Of a stretch of 41,420 nt of DNA, positions 17,626 to 25,745 are shown in pieces. The notes under the pieces were generated by a model that saw only the letters and a list, made by a program, of their open reading frames with translations, was not told the origin of the DNA and ran no database searches. The stretch's first letter is position 1. Each line of letters opens with the position of its first letter. The position numbers and the translations under genes were made by a program. Source of the stretch: an uncultured Novosphingobium sp. (lineage in GTDB: Bacteria; Pseudomonadota; Alphaproteobacteria; Sphingomonadales; Sphingomonadaceae); assembly GCA_946886075.1 (NCBI GenBank), contig CAMPHR010000028.1:1-41420 (forward strand), in the 5' to 3' direction.

Positions 17626-18551
17626 GTGCCATGCACCTTTCGATATTCTTCGTAACGGAAACCGGCGATGCCGGCGATCTTGCCGATGGCGCGGTACAGC
17701 TTGCCCAGCCGCACGACCCTCTTGCCCCGGTCCAGCGTTGCCGCAGCGCCCAGCGTGCCCACCAGGAACCCGGCGACGATGCGCGGCGCTTCGCCCAGCA
17801 GGGTGCGCAAGCGGCCCCTGTGGAACCGCTCGACCATCATGTCGGTCATACCCAGCCGGTAACCACGCATCAGCAGCCACTTGGCCGTCACCCGGCTCGC
17901 CGGGATCAGCTCGGTCACCAGCGCTTCTTCCGACCAGGCGAAGCGGAAGCCCTTGCGCGCCATGCGGCTGAACAACTGCTTGTCCGACCCGCCCGTCAGC
18001 GCCATCCTCTCATCGAACGGCCAATCGCCCATCTGGTGCAACGCCTGCGCGGACATCAGCACATTGGCGGTACTGTCGACCAACGCAACCGGCCCGGAAG
18101 TCCCACGCCGCTTCGCCTGCAATAACGGATGCCGCGCAGCCCATGGCGCCACACGCGCGTCCATCTCCCGCGCCACTGCTCCACCCACCACATCGGCATT
18201 CCACCGCATGGCCGTGTCCACCAACGCATCGATCCACCCCGGCGAGGCGGCCTCATCATCGTCCAGCATCGCCACATGGCTGACACCCGGCCGCGCCAGC
18301 GCCGCCGCGACCAGCGCGTTGCGCACCACGGGAATGCCCCGCTCCGCCACCAGCAGCGCCTTGATCGGCCAGCGATACCCCTGCGCAGCCAACCGCTCCA
18401 CCACGCCCATGCCTTCTCCCCGCGCCGCGTCATTATCCGCGACCAGCACCTCCAATTGATGCGCTGTCTTCAACGCCGCGATCGACTCCAGCGTCCGCCG
18501 CAGCCCCTGCGGCCGGTTGCACGTCGCGATGCAGACAACGACCCTAACCAT
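17622..18551 (-). CDS. GT2 family glycosyltransferase
   Basis: A 309-residue glycosyltransferase opening with VVVCIATCNRPQGLRRTLES. LEVLVADNDAARGEG, VAMLDDDEAASPGWIDALV (metal-binding acidic motif) and ALTGGSDKQLFSRMARKGF follow. It aligns along most of its length with the GT at 12581-13507 (for example VLVADND and the DDDE-x4-GW pattern), so the two are paralogues placed at different points of the same operon. Its ATG overlaps the polymerase stop by 8 nt. Sugar specificity is not readable. Confidence 0.86.
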   Translation of the reverse strand: MVRVVVCIATCNRPQGLRRTLESIAALKTAHQLEVLVADNDAARGEGMGVVERLAAQGYRWPIKALLVAERGIPVVRNALVAAALARPGVSHVAMLDDDEAASPGWIDALVDTAMRWNADVVGGAVAREMDARVAPWAARHPLLQAKRRGTSGPVALVDSTANVLMSAQALHQMGDWPFDERMALTGGSDKQLFSRMARKGFRFAWSEEALVTELIPASRVTAKWLLMRGYRLGMTDMMVERFHRGRLRTLLGEAPRIVAGFLVGTLGAAATLDRGKRVVRLGKLYRAIGKIAGIAGFRYEEYRKVHGT

Positions 18552-19908
18552 GGACAGCCTCCGGTGAAGAAAAGCCCTTCCGCTGCCATTGCGGGCGCGG
18601 CTTGGCCTTGAAGGTCGCGTGCGCCGTTGCGACCGCCGCGAGGAAGATCACCCAGACTTGCCGGTCCTTGTCGAAGAAGGAGGTTTCCAGCAGATTCTGG
18701 TACATGACGAACACCCAGATCGCGAAGGCCGGAACCATCAGATGCTGGTTCTCCCTGATCGACCCAGTCAGAAACCAATAGGCGGGCAGCGCGAGGAAGC
18801 TGACCAGCAACAACGCCAGCCCCAACGGCCCCGTAGTCACCCAAATCTCCAGATACCCATCATGCGAATGGGCCGTCAGCATCTGGAATTGCTGATTGAG
18901 ATAATCATGCGCCGGTGAGTTCGCCCCCACCTGCCAAAATCCACCAAACCCGGAGCCCAGTAAAGGATGGTCCGCCAAATAGTCGAACGCCACGCGCCAG
19001 ATCGATACCCGTCCGGTAAAGCTCGTCGGATCAGCAAAAAGCCGCTCGATCGTGGGCTGATAGGCGATGTACAGTCCCAGGAACCCGACCATCCCAAACG
19101 CCAGCATGATAAGCAGGATTGCCCGCTTCTGCGTGTTGTCGCTCAGCGCCCGATAGATATTGCTGATCGCCAGCATCCCAACGCACAGCGCCAGCGACGT
19201 CTTGCTTTTCGTCCCGATGACAAAGACAAACGCCATCAAGGCGAACAGCGCATAATACCATTTGCGTCGGTCGATCCACGCATTCCCGCACACGATAAAG
19301 CACAGCGCCATCACCGCGCCCGCGATATTCTTGTGGAAGAAGAACCCGCGCCACGCCCCGATCAGCGCCTTGTCGCTCTCGGTCGGCGGATGCACCGCAG
19401 CGGAAGTCAGCGGCATCGAAACCCAGCATATCAGCAGCGAAGAGATCAGCGCCCATCGCAATGCCGTCATCAGCCGCTCCGGCCCGATCAACGCCAGCGC
19501 GCAGAAGGTGATGTAGATCACGATGAACTGCTGCATCACCCGCTTGAACGATACGAACGGGTCGACGCCCCAGCTGCAGGTGATCAGAAACCAGACCAGC
19601 ATGATAACCAGCGGCCAATAGGTGAACCGGTATTTGAGCGGATGTTGCCGCAACACCTGCACCGCCGTCAGCAGCAGCGCGAAGCCAATGAACAGAGCCT
19701 GCTTGAACAGGTCCCCCCCGTCATTGTCCGCCGCCATCGCGACCAACTCATCCTGCGTGCGCGACGCAAAAGGCTGCTGGCCGATGAAGACCATCATCAG
19801 GAATATGAAGTAAAAAATCTGCGCGACCACGACCATCCGGCTTTCCTGCCCGGCGGCAGGAGCGGGGAGTGCGGACGTAGTGCCGATCCGATGCCATGTC
19901 GACGCCAT
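18544..19908 (-). CDS. Wzy/ExoQ-like polysaccharide polymerase (O-antigen ligase family)
   Basis: A 454-residue inner-membrane protein with about 10-12 transmembrane segments. The O-antigen ligase/polymerase signature is visible: RGFFFHKNIAGAVMALCFI, then SFTGRVSIWRVAFDYLADHP with LLGSGFGGFW, and AHSHDGYLEIWVTTG in the large periplasmic loop. Such proteins join lipid-linked repeat units to the growing chain. In this operon, beside a flippase and chain-length protein, the polymerase role is more likely than LPS ligation. ATG at 19908 has a GGAAGG ribosome site 8 nt upstream and begins 4 nt after the flippase stop. Confidence 0.85.
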   Translation of the reverse strand: MASTWHRIGTTSALPAPAAGQESRMVVVAQIFYFIFLMMVFIGQQPFASRTQDELVAMAADNDGGDLFKQALFIGFALLLTAVQVLRQHPLKYRFTYWPLVIMLVWFLITCSWGVDPFVSFKRVMQQFIVIYITFCALALIGPERLMTALRWALISSLLICWVSMPLTSAAVHPPTESDKALIGAWRGFFFHKNIAGAVMALCFIVCGNAWIDRRKWYYALFALMAFVFVIGTKSKTSLALCVGMLAISNIYRALSDNTQKRAILLIMLAFGMVGFLGLYIAYQPTIERLFADPTSFTGRVSIWRVAFDYLADHPLLGSGFGGFWQVGANSPAHDYLNQQFQMLTAHSHDGYLEIWVTTGPLGLALLLVSFLALPAYWFLTGSIRENQHLMVPAFAIWVFVMYQNLLETSFFDKDRQVWVIFLAAVATAHATFKAKPRPQWQRKGFSSPEAVHG

Positions 19909-19912
19909 GGGT

Positions 19913-21262
19913 TCAGCCTTCCGCCCGCGGGCTTAGCCGCCACCTGCGGTCGAGCTGCCAGATGCCCAGCATCATCACCAACTGCGACAACACCACGCCC
20001 GCGATCGAAAAGATCGGCGCAACCGCCAGCGTCAGCAGCGTCACAGCGACGATACCCACGCCACAGCTGCGCAAGCTCTGATGCGCCAACGGCCGGAAAG
20101 CCTTGCGAGCCTGCGTCATCACGCTCATCGGCGTCTGCACGCACTGGACTAGCGACAGCAGCGCGCACAGCCCGACCGCGATCGCAACCAGCTGCCAATC
20201 CAGCGTCGGCTTCAGGATCAGTTGCGGAAAGGCGAACAGCACCAGCGCCGCCAACACGCATGTTCCTGCCCATAAAAAGACCAGCGCGCCCATGAAAATC
20301 CGCTCCGACTTGATCGCCGCATCATGATCCCCGCGCGCCACCGCACGGGTCATGCGTGGCCGCTCCAATTGGGTTAGCGCGGTGATGCACACATTGACCG
20401 GCCGGAAGAACAGCATGCCCACCGCGACGGGCGCGAAGGCCGCCGGACCAGCCAGCAAAGTCACGATATAGCTGTGCGCGTTCGACGTCGCTTCGGTCGA
20501 AAGCACCCCCACCAACGTCCAGCCCGACTGCTCGCGCCAGACCGGACGATAGGCGCGCAACGCCCCCACTGGCCGCATGACGAAGTGCCGCCGCAGATAA
20601 GAAAATCCGAAAGGCAGCAACCCGGCAAGGCTCGCTACCACCAGCATCGCGCCGATGCTCGCCAGGTCAGCGCCCGTCCGCGTCGCCACAGCCAGGCCAG
20701 CAACGATCGTCCCGGCATAGGCCAAGTCTGATCGCGCCGCCTTTGCTGGCCGATGATGCGCATAGGCATTAGACCGGCCAAACCAGCGAATAAGGGACAA
20801 TGTGCCCGCTAGCCCGAACATCGCCGCCGCAGCCGGGGAAGCCGTCGCCCAGGCAATCCCCGCGCAGATCAGCCCCTGGCTTGCCGCCAGCAGCAGGTTC
20901 ACCGGAAAGAAGAAGTCGAACGACTTGCGATCGGTGTCGTCGTCCTGATTGACCGCGATCGTGTAGGGCGTGGACACCAGCGCATTGGACAGGCTGTAGC
21001 CGAACTGGATGATGACCAGCAGGAACGCCAAGGTGCCGATCGCTGCCGTGCCGAGATGATGGATCGAAAACAGCTGTACCGCCAGATGGCTGACCGACAC
21101 GATGGCCGACGACAGGCTGGCCAAGCCGAATCGCCCAAAGATGCTGCCAATTTTCCGCACGCGCGTCTCCGGTAAGGAGGTGGGCAAGCGTTCTTCTTCC
21201 CCCTCCCGCATGCGGGTGGGGGTTTGGGGGTGGGCCTGCGCAACCGCCGTCCCATCAGCCAT
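19913..21262 (-). CDS. Wzx-like polysaccharide flippase, start modified by a repeat
   Basis: A protein of up to 449 residues with about 12 membrane segments, resembling lipopolysaccharide/EPS flippases of the MOP superfamily, which move lipid-linked repeat units across the inner membrane. Evidence is the hydrophobicity pattern and operon position rather than a strong motif. Two starts are possible. The ATG at 21262 overlaps the WecG-type stop by 8 nt and has GGAAG upstream. A GTG at 21160 has GGAG 6 nt upstream. Between them, residues about 10-23 are encoded by a REP-like repeat. The first conserved hydrophobic segment starts well after both. Confidence 0.75.
   Translation of the reverse strand: MADGTAVAQAHPQTPTRMREGEEERLPTSLPETRVRKIGSIFGRFGLASLSSAIVSVSHLAVQLFSIHHLGTAAIGTLAFLLVIIQFGYSLSNALVSTPYTIAVNQDDDTDRKSFDFFFPVNLLLAASQGLICAGIAWATASPAAAAMFGLAGTLSLIRWFGRSNAYAHHRPAKAARSDLAYAGTIVAGLAVATRTGADLASIGAMLVVASLAGLLPFGFSYLRRHFVMRPVGALRAYRPVWREQSGWTLVGVLSTEATSNAHSYIVTLLAGPAAFAPVAVGMLFFRPVNVCITALTQLERPRMTRAVARGDHDAAIKSERIFMGALVFLWAGTCVLAALVLFAFPQLILKPTLDWQLVAIAVGLCALLSLVQCVQTPMSVMTQARKAFRPLAHQSLRSCGVGIVAVTLLTLAVAPIFSIAGVVLSQLVMMLGIWQLDRRWRLSPRAEG
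21195..21235 (-). repeat. REP-like palindromic repeat, copy 2, within flippase 5' end
   Basis: Read on the minus strand this matches the repeat at 1-41: the GCCCACCCCC block, a C-run arm, a short loop and GCGGGAGGGGGA. It lies inside the open reading frame of the flippase, in frame, if the ATG at 21262 is used. Confidence 0.65.
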
Positions 21263-22055
21263 GGCGATGCTTCCAGATCAGCCACAGCGCATGGGGATTG
21301 GTCGTAATGTACCGCCACGCCAATTGCCGTGGCCGCGTCGCCATCCGGTGCAGCCACTCAAGCCCCGCATTCTGCATCCACATCGGCGCGCGTGGATAAT
21401 CTCCTGTCACATAGTTGAAGAGCCCGCCGCAGGTGACGATCCACCCCACCTTGATCCGATGCCGGTTACGCACGCAAAAGGCCTGCTCGCGCGGCTTGCC
21501 CGTACCGACCCACAGCACGTCAGGCGCCGCCGTGTTGATCTCCTCGATCAGCGCGTCTTCTTCCTCCGCCCGCCAGAAGCCATTGCGGCGGCCCGCCAGT
21601 TTCAGGCCCGGCGTTTGCTCGGTGATCCGGCGTGCGCACTCGGCATTCACCTGCTCCTCGCCGCCCAGCAGAAAGTAGCGCACATCCTTGGCGGCAGCGC
21701 GCGGCAGGCTGTCGATGAACATGTCGGTCGTGCTCGACCGGTCAGCGATCGGCGTTTTGCTGAACCAGCGCGACGCCTTCACGATGATCTGTCCATCGGC
21801 ATGGATGAGGTCCGCCTGAGCTAGATCGGCCCGAAACTGCGCGTCGATTGCATTCATCGACAGCGCCTGTCCGTTGCAGTCGAACACCAGCAAAGGCGCT
21901 TCTTTCTGCATCCGGCGCAGCGGTGCTTCCCGCACCATCTTTGCAATCAGGGCATCAAGCGAGAGGGTGGAAACGGGCACGCCGCCCACCAACACGCTTT
22001 TCTCCTGCGCCTCTGCGGCAGGAAAGGGTTGAGGCAGGACTCGCTCTGCACTCAT
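21255..22055 (-). CDS. WecG/TagA/CpsF-family glycosyltransferase
   Basis: A 266-residue member of family GT26, which adds a sugar (ManNAcA, ManNAc, glucuronate or similar) to an undecaprenyl-linked sugar. The signature is clear: LLVFDCNGQALSM near the start, LIHADGQIIVKAS with the conserved Asp, YFLLGGEEQVNAECARRI, VLWVGTGKPREQAFCVRNR and WIVTCGGLFNYVTGD. The C-terminal basic and aromatic stretch is the membrane-contacting segment of the family. It probably adds the second sugar of the EPS unit, and given ugd nearby glucuronate is a reasonable guess. ATG at 22055 overlaps the previous stop (ATGA). Confidence 0.88.
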   Translation of the reverse strand: MSAERVLPQPFPAAEAQEKSVLVGGVPVSTLSLDALIAKMVREAPLRRMQKEAPLLVFDCNGQALSMNAIDAQFRADLAQADLIHADGQIIVKASRWFSKTPIADRSSTTDMFIDSLPRAAAKDVRYFLLGGEEQVNAECARRITEQTPGLKLAGRRNGFWRAEEEDALIEEINTAAPDVLWVGTGKPREQAFCVRNRHRIKVGWIVTCGGLFNYVTGDYPRAPMWMQNAGLEWLHRMATRPRQLAWRYITTNPHALWLIWKHRHG

Positions 22056-22960
22056 GCGATGACGGTCCCGGCAATCGGCACGCCTTGCCGATCGAGATCG
22101 TCGATGATCCGGCGTAGATCGGCAATAGTGGTATCGCCGCGCCGGGCGACGATGACGACCGCGTCGAACCCGGCCAAGATGCTGCCGACCGGCGTTTGCT
22201 CGCCCTTGCGCTCGGCAAGGTAGAACAGCATCGATGTCTCCTTCAGGCCCCAGCCATTGGCCGTGTCGGCGAGCGGCCCACGCGTGATCAGGCTCGACGC
22301 GCTGCCCGACGCCCGCCCGGCGGTCATCAGCCACAATCCCTCGATCGCGGTCTTGGCCGCTGGCAACAGCGCCGCGCTGCCAATCAACTGTTCCGCCAGA
22401 CCCGCCTTGTTCGCGACCCGGAACAGCCGGTCGAGCGACGGATTGCCCATATCCACGTCGATCAACATCGTCTGCCCGTCCATCTGCGCCAGCACGACAG
22501 CGAGGTTAGCGGCCATCACCGCAGCCTCGTCCCCCGCATCGACGGACAGCACCGCCAGCCGCAGCGCCGACGGATCGCCCGCCTTAGCCGCCGCGCGCAT
22601 CTTGGCGCGGATCGTCCTGATCTTGGCGGCATAGGGGCTCGCAGGATCGAACGCCGCGACCACCGCGGGGTCGATCCGCTCGTCTCCGGTAGGCAGCAGC
22701 GAAAACCCGCCCGCCAACGCCGCGAGCAAATTTGCCGCCTCGGCATCCAGCGCGCCTATCTCGACCGCTGCCTCATGGAAGGGAAGGCCATGTTCACGCG
22801 CATGCATATCGACGCGGGTGACATCGGATTCCGCCAGGAACCCATGGTCCACCGCCAGCTTAGCAAAGCTCTGCTTGTCCCGCCCTCTTGGACGTATGGC
22901 AGCGGTCCCGCCGCCGGGCATCAACTGGGGTGGGGCGCCTGCCGTGGAACGCAGTCTCAT
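22052..22960 (-). CDS. EpsG/CpsD-like EPS regulator with degenerate P-loop
   Basis: A 302-residue protein. Residues about 30-95 resemble the GspE/MshE N-terminal-type module found before EpsG-type proteins (LAVDHGFLAESDVTRV, FHEAAVEIGALDAE). Residues 133-302 are a ParA/BY-kinase-like fold with Walker A' LIDVDMGNPSLDRLF (166-180). The Walker A region, however, reads SVDAGDEAAV (139-148) in place of GxxGxGKS/T, so the Lys and Ser/Thr that bind ATP are missing. There is no C-terminal tyrosine cluster. It is likely a pseudokinase partner of the chain-length protein encoded by the overlapping upstream gene. MinD/ParA-like proteins are the alternative. Confidence 0.8.
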   Translation of the reverse strand: MRLRSTAGAPPQLMPGGGTAAIRPRGRDKQSFAKLAVDHGFLAESDVTRVDMHAREHGLPFHEAAVEIGALDAEAANLLAALAGGFSLLPTGDERIDPAVVAAFDPASPYAAKIRTIRAKMRAAAKAGDPSALRLAVLSVDAGDEAAVMAANLAVVLAQMDGQTMLIDVDMGNPSLDRLFRVANKAGLAEQLIGSAALLPAAKTAIEGLWLMTAGRASGSASSLITRGPLADTANGWGLKETSMLFYLAERKGEQTPVGSILAGFDAVVIVARRGDTTIADLRRIIDDLDRQGVPIAGTVIA

Positions 22961-24315
22961 GCGGCCTCCTGCCGATTGAGGAACCAGCCGCCCCGCGTCG
23001 GGACCGGCAACAGTTCGGTGATGACTTCAACTTCGGTCGCCTTGGCGACGCCACTGGCGGAACGGACGCGCGGCTTCAGGATCTCGGCGATGACGACAGC
23101 CGCCACCCCGCCGATCAGCCCCAGTGCGACCCCAGCGATCAGCCACAGCATGATGTTCGGCTTGGCTGGCAGCAGCGGCACCGCTGCCTCATCCAACAAG
23201 CTTGCATTGGGCTGCGAGATCTGGCTCTTCAGCGCCGCTTCGTTGAAGCGCTGACGAACCGTGTCATAGGTCTGCCGCGCGGCATCCACGTCGCGCTGCA
23301 TCACCATCAGCTGGTCCTGCACGTCCGACATGCGGATCATGCGATCTTCTTGCCCTGCCATGTTGGACTTGAGGTCGCCCTCGCGGCGGCTTGCGGCAAT
23401 GCTGTTCGCATTCACCGCGCCCGCCTGGCTCGATCGCGCCGCTGCCAGCTTCGATTGAAGCTCGGACAGTTGTGCATTCGCGGCCACCATGCTCGGATGG
23501 TTGGGACCCAGCGTCTTCGACAGTTCCGACACCCGGCCTGATTGCGTCGCGACTTGCTCCTGCAAATTCTGGACGATCAGCGATCCTTCGATGTCGGACA
23601 CCGACCCCGCGCCAGCCTTCGATCGCGCAGCCGCCGCTTCGGCCTGCGCCTGCGTCAGCTGATAGGACATGTTCTTCAGCTTCTCGGCCTCAAGGTCCAT
23701 GCGGTTGATGCCGATGATGTCATGGGCCCGCTGGAAATCGGACAGCCGCTTTTGCGCGAGTTCATAGCGGCGGCGCACTTCCTGCGTCTGCTCGTCGAAC
23801 CATTTGGCGGAGCCCCGCGCAGGCGATGCGCGCAGTTCGACCTGCTCCCGCATATAGACTTGCGCGGCAAGGTTCGCGAGCTTCGCGGCGGTCGCGGGAT
23901 CGGCATCCATATATTGCAGTTGCAGGACGTTGCTCTGCCGTCCGGTCGTGACCGTCAGGCTGGCGCGAACGCGGTCGGCAGCCTGCTGCACGCGCGCGTC
24001 GAGCGGAATGTCTTTCGGCAGGGCATCAACGAAGCCTGCTTCTTTCGCCACGGCATTGATGACCTTGGCGGACCGGATGACGTCCGTCTGCGTGCCCAGG
24101 ATGCTGTCCACCTCGACCCGCGCGCCGGGCTGATTGTTCGCGTCGGTCGGGTCCGTCTGCGACAGGTCCAGCAGCAGCGACGATGTCGCCGCATATTGGC
24201 GCGGCTGGATGAACGCCAATATGGCGATGATCAGGAACAGCGCGCCGCCCAGCAGCGCCGCCGTCCGCCATCGTGCCTGGACAGCAGACAGCAGATCGAT
24301 CGGGTTCATGGTCAT
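22957..24315 (-). CDS. Wzz/EpsF/GumC-type chain-length determinant protein
   Basis: A 452-residue polysaccharide co-polymerase. A first membrane segment at about residues 18-36 precedes a large periplasmic domain rich in coiled coil (about 165-345, many Gln, Ala and Arg). A second membrane segment follows at about 390-412, after the proline-rich PLLPAKPNIMLW. No kinase domain is fused; that part is the separate downstream EpsG-like gene. It sets polymer length together with the Wzy protein and connects to the Wza exporter. It overlaps both neighbours by ATGA. Confidence 0.9.
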   Translation of the reverse strand: MTMNPIDLLSAVQARWRTAALLGGALFLIIAILAFIQPRQYAATSSLLLDLSQTDPTDANNQPGARVEVDSILGTQTDVIRSAKVINAVAKEAGFVDALPKDIPLDARVQQAADRVRASLTVTTGRQSNVLQLQYMDADPATAAKLANLAAQVYMREQVELRASPARGSAKWFDEQTQEVRRRYELAQKRLSDFQRAHDIIGINRMDLEAEKLKNMSYQLTQAQAEAAAARSKAGAGSVSDIEGSLIVQNLQEQVATQSGRVSELSKTLGPNHPSMVAANAQLSELQSKLAAARSSQAGAVNANSIAASRREGDLKSNMAGQEDRMIRMSDVQDQLMVMQRDVDAARQTYDTVRQRFNEAALKSQISQPNASLLDEAAVPLLPAKPNIMLWLIAGVALGLIGGVAAVVIAEILKPRVRSASGVAKATEVEVITELLPVPTRGGWFLNRQEAA

Positions 24316-25745
24316 AGCCCGTCAACTCCTCGCAACATGGCGCGCATCTCTTCAGCGGGGGTGGGGGCAGGGGGTGTCGCGGGCACCGGCTGCTTTGCCA
24401 TCAACAACAGGAATTGCGGCGCCAGCGTATCTTCGAACATGAACAGCTCGCCGCCGGGCATCGGCGTCAGGATCGGCTCCAGCCGCCGCAGCGTGTCGGC
24501 GGCCTGACCTTCATTGATCGATCCGCCGCCGAGCACTTCGTGGGCCAGGCGCACTAGCCGGTCGTAGGAAATGACCGACATTTGCGAAGCGGCGACGCCC
24601 GCCAGCGCGATCATCCGCCGGTTCGCCCCCGCGTCCCACAATATGCGGCGGAACAGAGCATGGGTCGCGCCGCTCATCTCCGCCCAGTCTTCCAGCGCAG
24701 ATGCTAGCCCTTGTTCGACATCGGCCAATGTGATGCGATCACGTCCGGCCGCTTCCGCGACCAGCGCCGCCTGCATGCCGAACAGCCGCGCATGATAGGG
24801 CGACCCCATCGCCGCGCCCGCCAACGCGTCGAGCGCATCAGGATCAAGCCTCAGCCGCGCATTGTCAGCACAGCTCATCAACAGCCGCTCTAGCTCCGGC
24901 TTGGGGATGGGCGCGACCCGCTGCGGCGCGATATGCCGCCGCAGCGACGGATGCGCCGCGATCAGCCCATCAACGTCTCCCGCAATGCCGACCAGCACGA
25001 CCTGGACTGGCGAATGAATATCGGTCAGCAGCTTCAGCAGCGTCGCCACATCCGACTTCGCTTCGTCCGACCGCACCCGGTCATACTCATCCAGGATCAA
25101 AATCGTACGCTGCCGTACATCTTCCACCAACAGGTTCGCCAATCGCGTTCCATCGATGGTTTCATTCATTAATTTCCGCGCTTTGTCCTGCCCCGCCCCA
25201 CTCAGCGGCAATTCGCTCAGGAAAGGCCGGAACAACGCATCGAAATCCGCGTCCCCGCTCGCCGACCCGTAAAGCGCGATGCATCCCGCTTCATCGGCCA
25301 GATCGCCAAAAACTCGCGCCAGCGAAGTCTTGCCCGATCCCCGCGTCCCGAAGATTACCGCATGCTTCCGCTGAACGACGATCGCCTCGACCAGCTTCTC
25401 CAATTCGCTGTTCCGGCCCGCCAGTCCATGACGATCCGTCACCGGCATCGCCGTACTGAAGGCGCTGTAGATGGAATCCCGCCGCAGGCTGATCGGCTTT
25501 AAAGGCGCCGCCATTGCCCCCATCGAAAGAGCACGGGGTGCATCCTGGGCTCGATCATCCTCCTGCGGCATGGCGCGAAAGCCGGGCGTCACGGGGGTGT
25601 CGAGCAGCAGGGGCTCGGCCGCTGCCGTCATGCGCGACTCTCCCCGCGGCGCATCTACGCGCGCCAAGCTGCGACGCAAGGACGTGAACCAGTCCAGCAT
25701 GCCGCTGGACCGATCCTGTGCGAAGCCATGGTCGATCGTCGTCAA
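24312..25745 (-). CDS. AAA ATPase of ORC/Cdc6-like type inside EPS operon
   Basis: A 477-residue protein. Residues 1-100 are low-complexity and probably disordered. An AAA domain follows, with GRNSELEKLVEAIVVQR, Walker A GTRGSGKT (133-140), Walker B TILILDEYD (214-222) and an arginine-finger-like SLRRHIAPQR. C-terminal helices include a winged-helix-like part. This is the AAA_16/STAND-like architecture usually seen in regulators. No membrane segment or signal is visible. TTG at 25745 is used: it overlaps the Wza stop (TTGA) and has GGGAG 8 nt upstream. An ATG at 25700 is the alternative. The role in EPS assembly is not known to me; it could energise or gate the export complex whose kinase-like partner has lost its P-loop. 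Confidence 0.8.
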   Translation of the reverse strand: MTTIDHGFAQDRSSGMLDWFTSLRRSLARVDAPRGESRMTAAAEPLLLDTPVTPGFRAMPQEDDRAQDAPRALSMGAMAAPLKPISLRRDSIYSAFSTAMPVTDRHGLAGRNSELEKLVEAIVVQRKHAVIFGTRGSGKTSLARVFGDLADEAGCIALYGSASGDADFDALFRPFLSELPLSGAGQDKARKLMNETIDGTRLANLLVEDVRQRTILILDEYDRVRSDEAKSDVATLLKLLTDIHSPVQVVLVGIAGDVDGLIAAHPSLRRHIAPQRVAPIPKPELERLLMSCADNARLRLDPDALDALAGAAMGSPYHARLFGMQAALVAEAAGRDRITLADVEQGLASALEDWAEMSGATHALFRRILWDAGANRRMIALAGVAASQMSVISYDRLVRLAHEVLGGGSINEGQAADTLRRLEPILTPMPGGELFMFEDTLAPQFLLLMAKQPVPATPPAPTPAEEMRAMLRGVDGL

